This document shows positions 45,076 to 57,331 of a DNA stretch of 64,000 nt, one piece after another (positions within the stretch are counted from its first letter, which is position 1; each line of letters opens with the position of its first letter). A program made the translations under genes and the position numbers. The notes beneath the pieces were generated by a model. It was not told the origin of the DNA and made no database searches. It saw nothing but the letters and a program-made list of their open reading frames with translations. Source of the DNA: Roseomonas sp. KE2513 (GTDB lineage: Bacteria; Pseudomonadota; Alphaproteobacteria; Acetobacterales; Acetobacteraceae); assembly GCF_016107305.1 (NCBI RefSeq), contig NZ_RCVR01000002.1, forward strand, positions 62,001 through 126,000, in the 5' to 3' direction.

Positions 45076-46014
45076 ATGAAGGCAGCAAGGCGTGTGGCGG
45101 CCCCCTTGGGCCTGCTCCTCTCGGCTCTGGCCGCCACACCGGCCGCGGCGCAGATCGACCGCCTGCCGCACGATGTCGGCGCACGGATCGCGGGGATGGG
45201 TGCCAGGTTCGACGGCGACGTGCTCGCCGTGACCCGTGCCCTCTTTGGCCTCATCCCTAATGCCTCGACGGAAGGGCTGACCGTCACCAGGGACCAAGCC
45301 TATGGGCCGGACCCGCGGCACCTGTTGGACGTCTATGCCCCCGGCGCCTCCGGCACCCCGCAGCCCATCCTTGTCTTCGTCCATGGCGGCGGCTTCGTGC
45401 GCGGCGAGCGGGAGGCGAACATCCCCGCCTATGCCGCGCGGAATGGGCTGGTGGGCATCTCCATCACCTATCGCCTGGCGCCGGCAAACCCCTGGCCGGC
45501 GGGGGCGCAGGACGTGGGCGCGGCCATCGCCTGGGTGCGGGCGAATGCGTCGCGCTTTAGCGGCGACCCCGCCCGCATCGTGCTGATGGGGCACTCCGCC
45601 GGCGCGACCCACGCCGCCTCCTACGCCTTCGATCGCGCGCTCCACCCGGCGGAGGGGCCGGGCATCGCCGGGCTGATCCTCGGCAGCGGCTTCCTGAAGA
45701 TGACGGCGGAGGACAAGGCGCCGGGGAACGTCGCCTATTTCGGCACCGATCCCGCGCAATACGCGGCACGCTCCCCGATAACGCATCTCGGCCAGAGCCG
45801 GCTGCCGATGCTGCTGTTCAACGCGGAGTACGATCCGGCCTTCCTCGGCGCCCCCACGATGGAGTTGGCGACCAGCGCCTGCTGGCGGGACGAGAAATGC
45901 CCGCGCACCATTCAGATGCGCGGGCACAACCATGTTTCGGAAATCTTCTCGGTGGGCACCGCGGACGATCAGCTCGGGCAGGAGATCCTGCGCTTCGTCC
46001 GCGAGCTTCGGTAA
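45076..46014 (+). CDS. Exported alpha/beta hydrolase (esterase/carboxylesterase-like)
   Basis: 312 residues; N-terminal signal MKAARRVAAPLGLLLSALAAT...AAAQ. The alpha/beta hydrolase fold shows the oxyanion HGGGF in ILVFVHGGGFVRGERE, the nucleophile elbow VLMGHSAGATHAA (Ser about residue 177), Asp in FNAEYDPAFLG and the catalytic His near GHNHVSEI. HGGGF puts it with the hormone-sensitive-lipase/BD-FAE-type esterases. GGAGAGG precedes ATG 45076 at eight bases. Its stop lies 31 bases before the convergent atpC. Substrate unknown. Confidence 0.88.
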   Translation: MKAARRVAAPLGLLLSALAATPAAAQIDRLPHDVGARIAGMGARFDGDVLAVTRALFGLIPNASTEGLTVTRDQAYGPDPRHLLDVYAPGASGTPQPILVFVHGGGFVRGEREANIPAYAARNGLVGISITYRLAPANPWPAGAQDVGAAIAWVRANASRFSGDPARIVLMGHSAGATHAASYAFDRALHPAEGPGIAGLILGSGFLKMTAEDKAPGNVAYFGTDPAQYAARSPITHLGQSRLPMLLFNAEYDPAFLGAPTMELATSACWRDEKCPRTIQMRGHNHVSEIFSVGTADDQLGQEILRFVRELR

Positions 46015-46045
46015 GCCGGCGAGAAACGGCGAGCCGTTCCCCGCA

Positions 46046-46456
46046 CTAGGCTGCCTGAGCGGCGTCCTGCATCGCGCGGGCGGCCATCAGGCGGTCGTTG
46101 GCGCGCTCGCGGATTTCCGGCGCATCATTGGCGGCGGCGGCCAGGGCTGCCTCGGCCTCGGTCACGCGCTGAGCGGCGGTGGCGCGGGAGAGGTTGGCGA
46201 GCGGCGTCGCCTCGTCCGCAAGCACCGTCATCCGCGCGGGCGTGATCTCCGCGAACCCGCCCATGATGAACAGGCTCTCGGTCTCGCGCCCGCCCTCAGT
46301 CACCCGGATGACGCCGCCCCGAAGGGCGACGATCATCGGCGAATGGCCGGGCAGCACGCCCATCTCGCCCTCATAGGCCGGGATGACCGCCATCTCGACG
46401 GGACGCGAGAGGAGCAGGCGCTCCGGGCTCACCAGCTCGAGGTCGAAGGTGGCCAT
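46046..46456 (-). CDS. atpC: ATP synthase F1 epsilon subunit
   Basis: 136-residue regulatory subunit of the F1 sector. MATFDLELVSPERLLLSRPVEM, AYEGEMGVLPGHSPMIVALRGG and IMGGFAEITPARMTVLADEA give the N-terminal beta sandwich, followed by a C-terminal helical pair with an Ala-rich end. It starts four bases after atpD and is the last gene of atpHAGDC. An AACGGC/GCCGTT hairpin lies at 46025-46038, just beyond the stop, without a clear T-tract. Confidence 0.94.
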   Translation of the reverse strand: MATFDLELVSPERLLLSRPVEMAVIPAYEGEMGVLPGHSPMIVALRGGVIRVTEGGRETESLFIMGGFAEITPARMTVLADEATPLANLSRATAAQRVTEAEAALAAAANDAPEIRERANDRLMAARAMQDAAQAA

Positions 46457-46460
46457 GGGA

Positions 46461-48786
<2,326 letters not shown>

Positions 48787-48809
48787 GAGGGTGCTCCGCT
48801 ACCCCCGGG

Positions 48810-50342
48810 TCAGCCGAAGGACTTGGCGAAGCCGTCGAGGAAGCCGACGAGCGCCTTGTCGTTGTCGCCGGTGATCTGGCCGCTGGTGCGGATGCTCTCC
48901 AGGATCTCCGGCTTGGCCGCCTTCAGCTCGCCGAGCATGCGACGCTCGAACTCGCCGACCTGGTTCACGGGCACCTTGTCCAGGTAGCCGCGCGTGCCGG
49001 CGAAGATCGACACCACCTGCTCCTCGACCGGCACGGGCGCGTACTGGGGCTGCTTCAGCAGCTCGGTCAGCCGCGCGCCGCGGGCCAGCAGCGCCTGGGT
49101 GGAGGCGTCGAGGTCGGACGCGAACTGCGCGAAGGCCGCCATCTCCCGGTACTGCGCGAGCTCGAGCTTAATCTTGCCCGCGACCTGCTTCATCGCCTTG
49201 ATCTGCGCGGCGGAGCCGACGCGCGACACCGAGAGGCCGACGTTCACCGCCGGGCGGATGCCGCGGAAGAACAGCTCGGTCTCAAGGAAGATCTGCCCGT
49301 CCGTGATGGAGATCACGTTCGTTGGGATGTAGGCGGACACGTCGCCCGCCTGCGTCTCGATCACGGGCAGCGCGGTCAGCGAGCCAAGGCCGGCATCCTC
49401 GCCCATCTTCGCCGCGCGCTCGAGCAGGCGGGAGTGCAGGTAGAAGACGTCGCCCGGGTAGGCCTCGCGGCCCGGCGGACGGCGCAGCAGGAGGGACATC
49501 TGGCGGTAGGCAACGGCCTGCTTGGAGAGGTCGTCATAGAAGATGACCGCGTGCATGCCGTTGTCGCGGAAGAACTCGCCCATGGTGCAGCCCGTGTAGG
49601 GCGCGAGGAACTGCATGGGCGCCGGGTCGGAGGCGGTGGCCGCGACGACGATCGAGTAATCCATCGCGCCGCGCTCCTCGAGGGTGCGGACGAGCTGGGC
49701 GACGGTGGAGCGCTTCTGACCGACGGCGACGTAGATGCAGTAGAGCTTCTTGCTCTCGTCCGTGCCGGCGTTGATCGTCTTCTGGTTGAGGATCGTGTCG
49801 ATGATGACGGCGGTCTTGCCGGTCTGGCGGTCGCCGATCACCAGCTCGCGCTGGCCGCGGCCGATCGGGATCAGGCTGTCGATCGCCTTGATGCCCGTCT
49901 GCATCGGCTCGTGCACGGACTTGCGGGGAATGATCCCCGGCGCCTTCACCTCGACGCGGCTCCGGGTCACGTCGACCAGCGGGCCCTTGCCGTCGATCGG
50001 GTTGCCGAGGCCGTCCACGACGCGGCCGAGCAGGCCGCGGCCCACCGGCACGTCCACGATGGTGCCCGTGCGGGAGACGGTGTCGCCCTCTCGGATGCGC
50101 GTGTCGTCACCGAAGACCACGACGCCGACATTGTCGGATTCGAGGTTCAGCGCCATGCCGCGCACGCCGGCGGAGGGGAACTCCACCATCTCGCCGGCCA
50201 TGACGTTCTGCAGGCCGTAGCAACGGGCGATGCCGTCGCCGACCGTCAGCACGGTGCCCACCTCGGCCACGTTGGCGTCGGTGTCGAAGCCAGCGATCTG
50301 CTGCTTCAGGATGTCCGAAATCTCTGCGGGACGGATGTCCAT
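48810..50342 (-). CDS. atpA: ATP synthase F1 alpha subunit
   Basis: 510-residue non-catalytic nucleotide-binding subunit. [19 protein letters not shown] start, [17 protein letters not shown]-loop [38 protein letters not shown] and the C-terminal [13 protein letters not shown]. The open frame runs 900 bases further upstream over atpH, but ATG 50342 is the family start, two bases after the atpH stop. Confidence 0.98.
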   Translation of the reverse strand: MDIRPAEISDILKQQIAGFDTDANVAEVGTVLTVGDGIARCYGLQNVMAGEMVEFPSAGVRGMALNLESDNVGVVVFGDDTRIREGDTVSRTGTIVDVPVGRGLLGRVVDGLGNPIDGKGPLVDVTRSRVEVKAPGIIPRKSVHEPMQTGIKAIDSLIPIGRGQRELVIGDRQTGKTAVIIDTILNQKTINAGTDESKKLYCIYVAVGQKRSTVAQLVRTLEERGAMDYSIVVAATASDPAPMQFLAPYTGCTMGEFFRDNGMHAVIFYDDLSKQAVAYRQMSLLLRRPPGREAYPGDVFYLHSRLLERAAKMGEDAGLGSLTALPVIETQAGDVSAYIPTNVISITDGQIFLETELFFRGIRPAVNVGLSVSRVGSAAQIKAMKQVAGKIKLELAQYREMAAFAQFASDLDASTQALLARGARLTELLKQPQYAPVPVEEQVVSIFAGTRGYLDKVPVNQVGEFERRMLGELKAAKPEILESIRTSGQITGDNDKALVGFLDGFAKSFG

Positions 50343-50344
50343 GG

Positions 50345-50929
50345 TCAGGCGGCCCCCTTCATGGCGTAGCTCAGGCGCTGAAGCCTGGACTTGATGGATG
50401 TGTCGTAAAGGCGGGACCCGATCTTGACGATCAGGCCGCCGAGGATGGACGGGTCCACCGTCTCGGAGAGGCGGACGTTCGAGTACCCGGCCTCGGTGAG
50501 GCGGGCGGCGATCTGGGTGCGCTGGGTATTGGTCAGCGGGTGGGCGGTCACGACCTCGGCCGCCTGCTGCCCGCGCTGCTCGGCAAGCAGCGTGTCGAAG
50601 GCGGCCAGCACGCCCGGCAGCAGGTTCAGGCGCCGGTTGGCGATCATCACGCCGACGAGGTTCTTCACGTCGCCCGAGATCCCCGCCCGGTCGAGCACGG
50701 CGAAGGCGCCGTTCCGCTGGGCATTGGCGTCGAGGCGCGGGTCCTCGATGAAGGCGCGGAAGCCGGGGTCGTCGCGCGTGAGGGTCGCGAGGTTTTCGAC
50801 ATCGGTGGCGACGGCGTCCACCGTCTTCTTGTCCTTGGCCAGGTCCAGCAGGGCAAGCGCGTAGCGCTGCGCCGCGCCGCCCGTCTGGGGGGCGGAATTC
50901 TGGACGTTGGCGGCTGCTTCGGAGGCCAC
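50345..50929 (-). CDS. atpH: ATP synthase F1 delta subunit
   Basis: Peripheral stalk subunit, 194 residues, first gene of the F1 operon. [23 protein letters not shown] opens the helical domain; the C-terminal region has [14 protein letters not shown] and the conserved [29 protein letters not shown]. The start is GTG 50929, giving a 16-residue N-terminal extension rich in Ala, Asn and Gln. The F0 genes are not in the window; F0 and F1 operons are usually separate in alphaproteobacteria. Confidence 0.95.
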   Translation of the reverse strand: MASEAAANVQNSAPQTGGAAQRYALALLDLAKDKKTVDAVATDVENLATLTRDDPGFRAFIEDPRLDANAQRNGAFAVLDRAGISGDVKNLVGVMIANRRLNLLPGVLAAFDTLLAEQRGQQAAEVVTAHPLTNTQRTQIAARLTEAGYSNVRLSETVDPSILGGLIVKIGSRLYDTSIKSRLQRLSYAMKGAA

Positions 50930-51231
50930 TGGCGATCCCGTTCGAGGGTTGGTGAAGACCCGTCGGCCCGTTCCCGCCCCGGTTCAGCGGGGCGCCTCGG
51001 GCCTGCACGGAACGCCCCGGGAATCCCCCGGGCGTCGGCGCGGGCCCCTTAACACGGTGCAATGCGGGGCGGCAACCGCCCTGCGCCGCGGAGAGGGCGT
51101 TGCAACGGTCACATGGTGTTCCGCCCGTTCGGATGGAACCCTCGGCGGGTCTCTCGCGCTCTATCCCCGACCGAAAGCGCCATGCGGCGCGAATCCGGCC
51201 AACACAGACACCTCGAGAGGGGGAAGCAGCG
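50930..51231. other. Divergent intergenic region between atpH and a small hydrophilic protein gene
   Basis: About 300 bases with no supported gene. It should hold the promoter of the atpHAGDC operon (minus strand) and that of the plus-strand small gene. A GGAAC-N17-CGCT element is noted separately. No riboswitch or other recognisable RNA was seen, and no strong sigma-70 pair was found for atpH. Confidence 0.5.
51135..51160 (+). promoter_or_regulatory. Candidate EcfG-type (general stress response) promoter
   Basis: GGAAC at 51135-51139, 17 bases, then CGCT at 51157-51160. The alphaproteobacterial EcfG consensus is GGAAC, 16-17 bases, CGTT, so one -10 position differs. It lies 72 bases upstream of ATG 51232. 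One such match by chance is possible in this much DNA. Confidence 0.35.
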
Positions 51232-51474
51232 ATGGACAAGGACAAGACCGACCAGAAGCGGGATCAGGAGACCGGCGACTGGGTCTCCGACCTCAAGCCC
51301 GGCGCCTCTACGAGCGCCAAGGTGGACAAGGGCGTGGAGGACACCTTCCCGGCGTCCGACCCGGCCCCGAAAAGCGGCGCCACGGGCTTCATTACCCCCG
51401 CCGGCGAGGACACGGCGGCGTCCACAGATCAGGGCCAGGGCCAGCCGGGCACCACTGCCGGCGGCAAGCCCTGA
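51232..51474 (+). CDS. Small hydrophilic protein with a DTFPASDP motif, 80 residues
   Basis: 80 residues, acidic/hydrophilic, with no hydrophobic core and so probably disordered. The centre reads [34 protein letters not shown]-x-F-P-A-S-D-P motif recurs in short uncharacterised proteins of this bacterial group (recollection, not searched). The next gene has a related centre, so the two look like paralogues. The start ATG 51232 is preceded by AGAGGGGGAAG. The frame is open to 51100, but the upstream part is poor coding sequence. Role unknown; a stress-linked role is suggested only by the possible EcfG element. Confidence 0.75.
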   Translation: MDKDKTDQKRDQETGDWVSDLKPGASTSAKVDKGVEDTFPASDPAPKSGATGFITPAGEDTAASTDQGQGQPGTTAGGKP

Positions 51475-51491
51475 TCGCGGGGGACTGACCC

Positions 51492-51752
51492 ATGGGCGGG
51501 CGCGTCGGGCCGGAGCGGCCGGAAGAGAAGGGCCTGCGCGAGACGGGCGGCTGGAAGCCGGGCCTTCAGCCCGGCACCGGCCGCGGGGCAGAGCTGGATA
51601 AAGGGCTGGAGAGCGGCGTGAACGCCGACCCGGCCGTCCAATCCCCCATCCCCGGCTTCGTGGACCAGGCTGACCCGGTGGAGCAGGCGATCGAGGGCGC
51701 CGGAGTCGCGGAGGCGCGCAACGCCGTCGAGGACCTGCCCCGCCAGGGTTGA
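51492..51752 (+). CDS. Small hydrophilic protein related to the preceding gene, 86 residues
   Basis: 86 residues, Gly/Pro/Glu-rich and without hydrophobic core. Its TGGWKPGLQPGTGRGAELDKGLESG aligns by eye with [13 protein letters not shown]...VDKGVED of the preceding protein (shared T-G-x-W, L-x-P-G, D-K-G-x-E), but the FPASDP part is replaced by NADPAVQSP. The C-terminus IEGAGVAEARNAVEDLPRQG is unique. It starts 18 bases after the first gene, so both are likely one operon. Confidence 0.72.
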   Translation: MGGRVGPERPEEKGLRETGGWKPGLQPGTGRGAELDKGLESGVNADPAVQSPIPGFVDQADPVEQAIEGAGVAEARNAVEDLPRQG

Positions 51753-51816
51753 TGCGTCTATGAACCCGCCCCGGCGCACGGCCCGGGGCGGGTTCGCGTG
51801 TGCCTAAAGGACTTGC

Positions 51817-54144
51817 TTAGAGGAAGCTGACGGGGTCCACGTCCACCTGTACTCGCACGGCGTTCGGCACCTCCACGCGGGAGAGCCATTCCCGCAGCAG
51901 CGGCTGCACCGCGACGTCCCGCCGTGCCTTCAGCAGCAGGCGCCGCCGGTGCCGCCCACGCAGCATCGAGAGCGGCGCCGGGGCCGGGCCGAGCACCTGC
52001 ACCCCTTCCCCGCCCGGTGCCGCGAGGCCGAGGTCGCGCGCCACGCGGTCAGCCGCGCGCTCGTCCTCCGAACTGACGATCAGCGCCGCGAGACGGCCAA
52101 AGGGCGGCCAGCCGCCCGGGCGCCGCGCCTCCGCTTCCTCGGCCATGAAGGACTCGAGGTTGCCGGAAACGAGGGCCTGCATCACCGGGTGGTCAGGGTT
52201 CCAGGACTGCAGCATCACGCGCCCCGGGCTCTCCGCGCGCCCGGCGCGGCCGGCCACCTGGTGGAGAAGCTGCACCGTCCGCTCCGCCGCCCGCAGGTCG
52301 CCACCGGCAAGGCCGAGATCGGCGTCCACCACCCCCACCAGGGTCAGGTGCGCGAAGTGCCAGCCCTTGGCGACGATCTGGGTGCCGATCAGCAGGTCCA
52401 CCTCGCGGTCCTGAATCATCCGCGCCGCTTCGGCGGCGGCGGCCGGGCCCGGGATGGTGTCGGACGCCATGACGAGGCGACGCGCGTCGGGAAAGAGCTG
52501 CGCCGCCTCCTCCTGCACCCGCTCCACCCCGGGGCCGATCGCGGTCAGGCTGCCCTCCGCGCCGCATTCGGGGCAGTGCTGGGGGATGGGTTCGGCGTGG
52601 CCGCAATGGTGGCACTGGAGGCGCCGCTGGGCGCGATGCTCGACCAGCCAGGCCGTACAGTTAGGGCAGCGGATCCTGTGGCCGCAGGCGCGGCAGAGCG
52701 TCATCGGCGCGTAGCCGCGGCGGTTGAGGAAGAGCATCGCCTGCTCCCCGCGCGCCAGCGTCTCGTTGATAGCCTCGATCAGCGGGGGGGAGATGAAGCG
52801 GCCGCGCTCGGGCGGAATCTTGCGCAGGTCCAGCACCGTGACCTCCGGCAGGCCCGCGCTGCCGTGGCGGCGGGGCAGGTTCTGCGCGGAATAGCGGCCC
52901 TGCTCGGCATTGGTCAGCGTTTCGAGACTCGGCGTCGCGGAGACGAGGACACAGGTGGCGCCGGCCATCCGAGCGCGCACCACGGCCATGTCGCGCGCGT
53001 GGTAGATGACTCCGTCCTCCTGCTTGAAGGCGGTCTCGTGCTCCTCGTCCACGATGATGAGGCCGAGGTCCGGGAAGGGCAGGAAAAGGGCGCTGCGGGC
53101 GCCGACCAGCACCGGCGCCTCCCCGTCGGCAACGGCCCGCCAGGTGGCGCGGCGCAGGCGGCCGGATAGCTCGGAGTGCCAGATGGCGGGGGCGCAGCCG
53201 AAGCGCTCCTTGAACCGGTCCAGCCACTGGGAGGAGAGCGCGATTTCTGGCAGCAGCACCAGCGCCTGCCGCCCTTGGCGCAAGCACTCCGCCACGGCGT
53301 CGAGATAGACCTCGGTCTTGCCCGAGCCCGTGACCCCCGCCAGCAGCGTGACGCCGAAGGCGCGCGTGGCGACGGAGGCGCGCAGCCCTGCCGCCGCCTC
53401 TTCCTGCTCCTCGGCCAAGGACGGGCCGGGGTGTTCGGGATCAGGGCGGGCGAAGCTGCGGGGGCGCGGCAGAAGAGCAGGCTCGATCAGCCCCTGGTCG
53501 GCCATGCCGCGCAGCACGCCCGTGGAGACCTCCGCCTCGTCCGCGATGTCGGCGCCCGCACGGGGCTCGCCGGGCTCCATCACGTCCAGCACGCGGCGGC
53601 GCTGGGGGGTCAGGCGGTAGCCGGGGGCGCCGCCCTGGGCCAGCTCGCCCGCCGCGGAGAGCTTCCACCCGGCCTGCTGCCCCGCCGGCTCCAACGCGGA
53701 GGGCACGGACATGGCCATCCGCAGCACGGCCCCGGGCGGCGCCAGCGTGTAAGCGGCGACCCACTCAACGAAGCGGCGCAGGCTCTCCTTCATCGGCGGC
53801 GCGGGCAGCACGCCGAGGATGTCGCGCAACCGGCCCTCGGCAAGCTCCGCGTCGGGCTCGCCGTCCCAGACCACGCCCAGCACCTCCCGCCCGCCCAGCG
53901 GCACGGCGACGAAGCTGCCCGGCTCCGGCAGGGGCGTGCCGTTGGGCACGCGGTAGTCGTAGGCGCCGCCATTGGGGCTATCGAGAGGGATGGGAAGCAG
54001 CACGCGGACGCGGCGCGACGGCGGCCCGGCGGGCGCGGCGCGGCGCTTCCCCTTGGCCGTTGCCGGCGGCGCGGAGACCAGCCCGTCCCCGAACAGCCCG
54101 CCGTCAAATGATGCGGCTTTGTCGCTGGACTCCACCCCTGCCAT
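51817..54144 (-). CDS. priA: Primosomal replication protein PriA (helicase)
   Basis: Restart helicase that recognises stalled forks. 775 residues: an N-terminal 3'-DNA-binding domain ([22 protein letters not shown]), a winged-helix-like part, then a superfamily 2 core with Walker [18 protein letters not shown] box [16 protein letters not shown], and SATPSLETL. Zinc ligands are [13 protein letters not shown] and [26 protein letters not shown]-type FLNRRGYAP and [26 protein letters not shown] (motifs V/VI) are intact. ATG 54144 gives a 40-residue basic N-terminal extension; no strong ribosome site is seen, so the start is uncertain. Confidence 0.94.
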   Translation of the reverse strand: MAGVESSDKAASFDGGLFGDGLVSAPPATAKGKRRAAPAGPPSRRVRVLLPIPLDSPNGGAYDYRVPNGTPLPEPGSFVAVPLGGREVLGVVWDGEPDAELAEGRLRDILGVLPAPPMKESLRRFVEWVAAYTLAPPGAVLRMAMSVPSALEPAGQQAGWKLSAAGELAQGGAPGYRLTPQRRRVLDVMEPGEPRAGADIADEAEVSTGVLRGMADQGLIEPALLPRPRSFARPDPEHPGPSLAEEQEEAAAGLRASVATRAFGVTLLAGVTGSGKTEVYLDAVAECLRQGRQALVLLPEIALSSQWLDRFKERFGCAPAIWHSELSGRLRRATWRAVADGEAPVLVGARSALFLPFPDLGLIIVDEEHETAFKQEDGVIYHARDMAVVRARMAGATCVLVSATPSLETLTNAEQGRYSAQNLPRRHGSAGLPEVTVLDLRKIPPERGRFISPPLIEAINETLARGEQAMLFLNRRGYAPMTLCRACGHRIRCPNCTAWLVEHRAQRRLQCHHCGHAEPIPQHCPECGAEGSLTAIGPGVERVQEEAAQLFPDARRLVMASDTIPGPAAAAEAARMIQDREVDLLIGTQIVAKGWHFAHLTLVGVVDADLGLAGGDLRAAERTVQLLHQVAGRAGRAESPGRVMLQSWNPDHPVMQALVSGNLESFMAEEAEARRPGGWPPFGRLAALIVSSEDERAADRVARDLGLAAPGGEGVQVLGPAPAPLSMLRGRHRRRLLLKARRDVAVQPLLREWLSRVEVPNAVRVQVDVDPVSFL

Positions 54145-54204
54145 GGCTATTGATCCACCCCCGAGGCGATCTGAACGCCTAACTCGGGCCCCAGGACCAT
54201 ATTC

Positions 54205-54861
54205 ATGAAATTCTTCGTCGACACCGCCGAAGTCTCCGAGATCCGCGCCCTCGCCGAGAGCGGGCTGCTCGACGGCGTCACCACCAACCCCTCCCTGATC
54301 GCCAAGTCCGGCCGCCCGATGGCCGAGGTGATCAAGGAGATCTGCGACATCACCCCCGGCCCCGTCTCCGCCGAGGTCACCGCCACCGATTACGACGGCA
54401 TGATGCGCGAGGGCGAGCACCTCGGGCGCATCGCACCCAATGTCGTCATCAAGCTGCCGCTGACCGAGCCGGGGCTGCGCGCATGCAAACATATGGTGAA
54501 CAACGGGGTCATGGTCAACGTGACGCTGTGCTTCTCCGCGGCCCAGGCGCTGCTCGCGGCGAAGGCCGGGGCCACCTACATCTCCCCCTTCGTCGGGCGG
54601 CTGGACGACATCGGCCAGGACGGCATGACGCTGATCGCCGACACCGTTCAGATCTACAAGAACTACGACGCCATCCAGACCGAGGTGCTGGTCGCCTCCA
54701 TCCGCCACCCGATCCATCTCATCCAGGCCGCGAAGATGGGCGCCCATGTGGCCACCTTGCCGCCGGCGGTGATCAAGTCGCTCTACAAGCACCCGCTGAC
54801 CGACCGTGGGCTGGAGAGCTTCCTGGCGGACTGGAAGAAGACGGGCCAGTCCATCCTCTGA
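54205..54861 (+). CDS. Transaldolase-family fructose-6-phosphate aldolase/transaldolase (FSA/TalC type)
   Basis: 218-residue class I aldolase in the compact transaldolase subfamily. [50 protein letters not shown] (with the Schiff-base Lys), [34 protein letters not shown] and [13 protein letters not shown] are the family motifs. Whether it acts as transaldolase (pentose phosphate pathway) or as fructose-6-phosphate aldolase cannot be decided from sequence alone. Divergent from priA across 60 bases. Confidence 0.93.
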   Translation: MKFFVDTAEVSEIRALAESGLLDGVTTNPSLIAKSGRPMAEVIKEICDITPGPVSAEVTATDYDGMMREGEHLGRIAPNVVIKLPLTEPGLRACKHMVNNGVMVNVTLCFSAAQALLAAKAGATYISPFVGRLDDIGQDGMTLIADTVQIYKNYDAIQTEVLVASIRHPIHLIQAAKMGAHVATLPPAVIKSLYKHPLTDRGLESFLADWKKTGQSIL

Positions 54862-54886
54862 GGACCGGCCTGCCCCGGCGCGGACC

Positions 54887-55309
54887 CTATCCGGCCGGGG
54901 CGGGCACCAATCCGTGCCGCAGCATCACCTCCCGCATCCGGGCAGGGTCCGGCGCGCCCCCCGCCACCAGCGCTGCCAATTCGCGGAAATAACCCGGCCC
55001 GAGGACGCCAGGGGTGAGGATGCAGAGGCAGGTCGCGGCCTCCTGGGTGTCGTTCCGGAAGCCGTGCACCACGCCGCGCGGGATGAACAAGGATTCGCCG
55101 GCGGGCAGCTCCACGTCGCGCCCCGCCACCTTCCAGCTGGTTGTGCCGGAGAGGCCGAGGATCGTCTCTTCCCAGCTCTCGTGATAGTGCGGCACGGGCA
55201 TCCGGGCGTTCGGCAGCACCGTCATCTCGAAGAGGTCGAGCGCGCCGCCCGTCCCCTCTCCGGTCTGCTTGAACCGCAGCTCAAGACCACCGAGGCGGAT
55301 GGTCTCCAT
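54887..55309 (-). CDS. Cupin-domain protein
   Basis: 140-residue single cupin barrel. Motif 1 is [17 protein letters not shown] and motif 2 is [13 protein letters not shown], with the His residues (HYH, His in VVHGF) expected to bind a divalent metal. The C-terminal part has [22 protein letters not shown]. Enzyme, storage or regulatory role is unknown. It is convergent with the aldolase and separate from the pyrE operon by 82 bases, though both lie on the minus strand. Confidence 0.8.
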   Translation of the reverse strand: METIRLGGLELRFKQTGEGTGGALDLFEMTVLPNARMPVPHYHESWEETILGLSGTTSWKVAGRDVELPAGESLFIPRGVVHGFRNDTQEAATCLCILTPGVLGPGYFRELAALVAGGAPDPARMREVMLRHGLVPAPAG

Positions 55310-55391
55310 GCCAGGCTCTCCTCCCGAGTTAGGCCCGCACGATGACGGGCGCGGCCCGGCGGCGCAACAACCTTCCCCGCGCCGGCCCGCG

Positions 55392-56063
55392 CTACAGCGC
55401 CGGCTTCAGCAGCGTGGCCCGGCCGCCATGCGCCGCGGACCAGCCAATAGGATCGGCCAGGAAGCGCTCCAGCACCGTGCGGTCGGCCTCCGGCAGGGCC
55501 GAGGCGCCGCCCGCGTCCAGCACGTCCCGCCAGTTCGCGAGCGCGACGAGGGAGAGGCCGAGCTTCTCCATCCGCTCCGCGCCACCCGGAAAGGTGCCGT
55601 GCTGGAAGAGGCAGAGCGCCTGGTCCACCACCGCCCCGGCCGAGCGCAGCCCTCGCGTGAAGGCGACCTTGCTGCCGCCATCCGTCATCAGGTCGTCCAC
55701 CAGCAGGACGCGCATCCCCTCGACCGAGCCGCCCTCCACCTGGGCGTTGCGGCCGATGCCGAGGGGGCGCTTGCGGACGTAGCGCAGCGGCAGGTCCAGC
55801 GCCTCGGCCAGCCAGGCGGCCCAGGGGATGCCGGCGGTCTCGGCACCTGCGATCGCTTCGGGCGGTGCCCCTGCGAAGTTCGCGCGGATGGCCTCGGCCG
55901 CCAGCGCCACGGCTGCCCGGCGCAGGCGCGGCTCGCCGATCAGCAGGCGGCAGTCGATATAGGCAGGGCTCGCCCAGCCAGCCGCGAGAATGAAGGGCTG
56001 GCCGTGGCTGACCTGCACGGCGTTACCCTCCAGCAGCAGCCGGGCCATAGAGGCGCCGCTCAT
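55392..56063 (-). CDS. pyrE: Orotate phosphoribosyltransferase
   Basis: Converts orotate and PRPP to OMP. 223 residues with PFILAAGWASPAYIDCRLL (substrate side), the type I phosphoribosyltransferase helix GAETAGIPWAAWLAEALDLP, RYVRKRPLGIGR (catalytic Lys loop) and the PRPP motif VLLVDDLMTDGGSK. ATG 56063 overlaps the upstream hydrolase stop as ATGA; the open frame runs further but starts inside the hydrolase. Last gene of a pyrK-pyrD-hydrolase-pyrE operon. Confidence 0.95.
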   Translation of the reverse strand: MSGASMARLLLEGNAVQVSHGQPFILAAGWASPAYIDCRLLIGEPRLRRAAVALAAEAIRANFAGAPPEAIAGAETAGIPWAAWLAEALDLPLRYVRKRPLGIGRNAQVEGGSVEGMRVLLVDDLMTDGGSKVAFTRGLRSAGAVVDQALCLFQHGTFPGGAERMEKLGLSLVALANWRDVLDAGGASALPEADRTVLERFLADPIGWSAAHGGRATLLKPAL

Positions 56064-57331
56064 GCCGCGGCGTCCCGGAGGCTGCGCTCCAGCAACTCGG
56101 CGCCGAGCATGAAGTCCTCCATCTCCATGGCCTCCGCCGGGTTGTGGGAGCCGTGCTGGTTGCGGATGAAGATCATGGCGCTCGGGATGCCCGCCTGTGC
56201 GAAGACCGCGGCGTCGTGGCCGGCGCCGCTCGGGATCGGCTCGTCCGGCAGGCCCATGGCGCGGAGGCCGGCGCGCAGCCGCTCGATCCATCCCTCATCC
56301 ATCCGGGCGGGCGCGGAGTCCAGACGGCGATCAAGGCGGAACTCCACCCCCCTCTCCTCCCCGATCCCCGCGCATTCCGAGAGAAAGAGGTCGTAGAAGG
56401 CCTCCAGCGTCTCGATACTCTGGCTGCGCGCCTCCATGGAGAAGCGGAGGCGGCCGGGGATGCGGGCCAGGGCGTGCTCGGCCGGATCGGTGCCGATGAT
56501 GCCCGATGTCACCACCAGGTCCCGCCCGCGCTCCAGCAGGGTGCGCCAGTGGCGGTCGAGGCGCGTGATCAGCTCGGCGGTGGCAAAAACGGCGTCGTGG
56601 CGCAGCCAGCGCGGGATGGTGCCGGAATGGCCGGCCTCGCCGATGCACTCGATGGCGCGGTGGCGGATGTTGCCGCGAATGCCGGTGACGATGGCAACGG
56701 GCAGGTTGCGCGCGACGAGCACCGGCCCCTGCTCGATATGGATCTCGAGCCAGGCCGCGATGCTGGCGGGGTCGAGCAGCTTCTCGCCCCGCGCCACGCG
56801 CTCCACCTCAACGCCCGCCTCCCGCATGCAGTCGATCAGCGGGCGGCCGTTGACCACGTGCGGCGTCGCCAGATCCTCGGTGGAGAGGCGGCCGAAGAGT
56901 GCGGCGGAGCCCATATAGGCGCGCCCGAACCAAGCGCTCTCCTCCCCGCGCAGGGCGTAGAGGGCGATGCCGCGGTTCGGCACGAATCCTTCCGACTTGA
57001 AGCGGGAGAGCGCCATCAGCCCCGCGATCACCCCCGCCGCGCCGTCGTAGTTCCCGCCCTGAGGCACGGAGTCGAGGTGCGAGCCGCAGGCGATCACCGG
57101 CAGCGACGGGTCGCGCCCCGGCAGGGTGACGACAAGGTTCGCGCCGGCGTCGCGCAGGGTCTCTAGCCCCTGCGCACGGGCCTCGGCTTCCACCATGTCG
57201 AGGGCCAGCGATTCGCCGGGCCCGTAGCTCTCCCGCGTGATGCCGACGCCGTCGCTCGTGGTTTCCCGCAGCCGGTCGAAGAGCCGCTCGGCGAGGTCGC
57301 GGCCGAGGCTTGGTGCGAGGGTCGCGCTCAT
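56060..57331 (-). CDS. M20-family Zn-dependent amidohydrolase (N-carbamoyl amino acid/allantoate-type)
   Basis: 423 residues. The metal and catalytic motifs are GSHLDSVPQGGNYDGAAGV (His and Asp), RGEESAWFG (Glu), EIHIEQGPVLVARNLP (His) and GSHNPAEAMEM (His), with the allantoate amidohydrolase/ureidopropionase/N-carbamoyl-L-amino-acid hydrolase pattern (GHSGTIP, GRLRFSMEARS). All act on carbamoyl-type amides and release ammonia and CO2. Its start overlaps the pyrD stop (ATGA) and its stop overlaps pyrE. That position ties it to pyrimidine metabolism: N-carbamoyl-aspartate or beta-ureidopropionate are natural candidate substrates (inference). Confidence 0.9.
   Translation of the reverse strand: MSATLAPSLGRDLAERLFDRLRETTSDGVGITRESYGPGESLALDMVEAEARAQGLETLRDAGANLVVTLPGRDPSLPVIACGSHLDSVPQGGNYDGAAGVIAGLMALSRFKSEGFVPNRGIALYALRGEESAWFGRAYMGSAALFGRLSTEDLATPHVVNGRPLIDCMREAGVEVERVARGEKLLDPASIAAWLEIHIEQGPVLVARNLPVAIVTGIRGNIRHRAIECIGEAGHSGTIPRWLRHDAVFATAELITRLDRHWRTLLERGRDLVVTSGIIGTDPAEHALARIPGRLRFSMEARSQSIETLEAFYDLFLSECAGIGEERGVEFRLDRRLDSAPARMDEGWIERLRAGLRAMGLPDEPIPSGAGHDAAVFAQAGIPSAMIFIRNQHGSHNPAEAMEMEDFMLGAELLERSLRDAAA

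Noticed and set aside
48810-51245. 811-codon frame that starts 903 bases upstream of atpA
   Set aside because: The first 300 codons overlap atpH in another frame and have no domain; ATG 50342 is the canonical atpA start.
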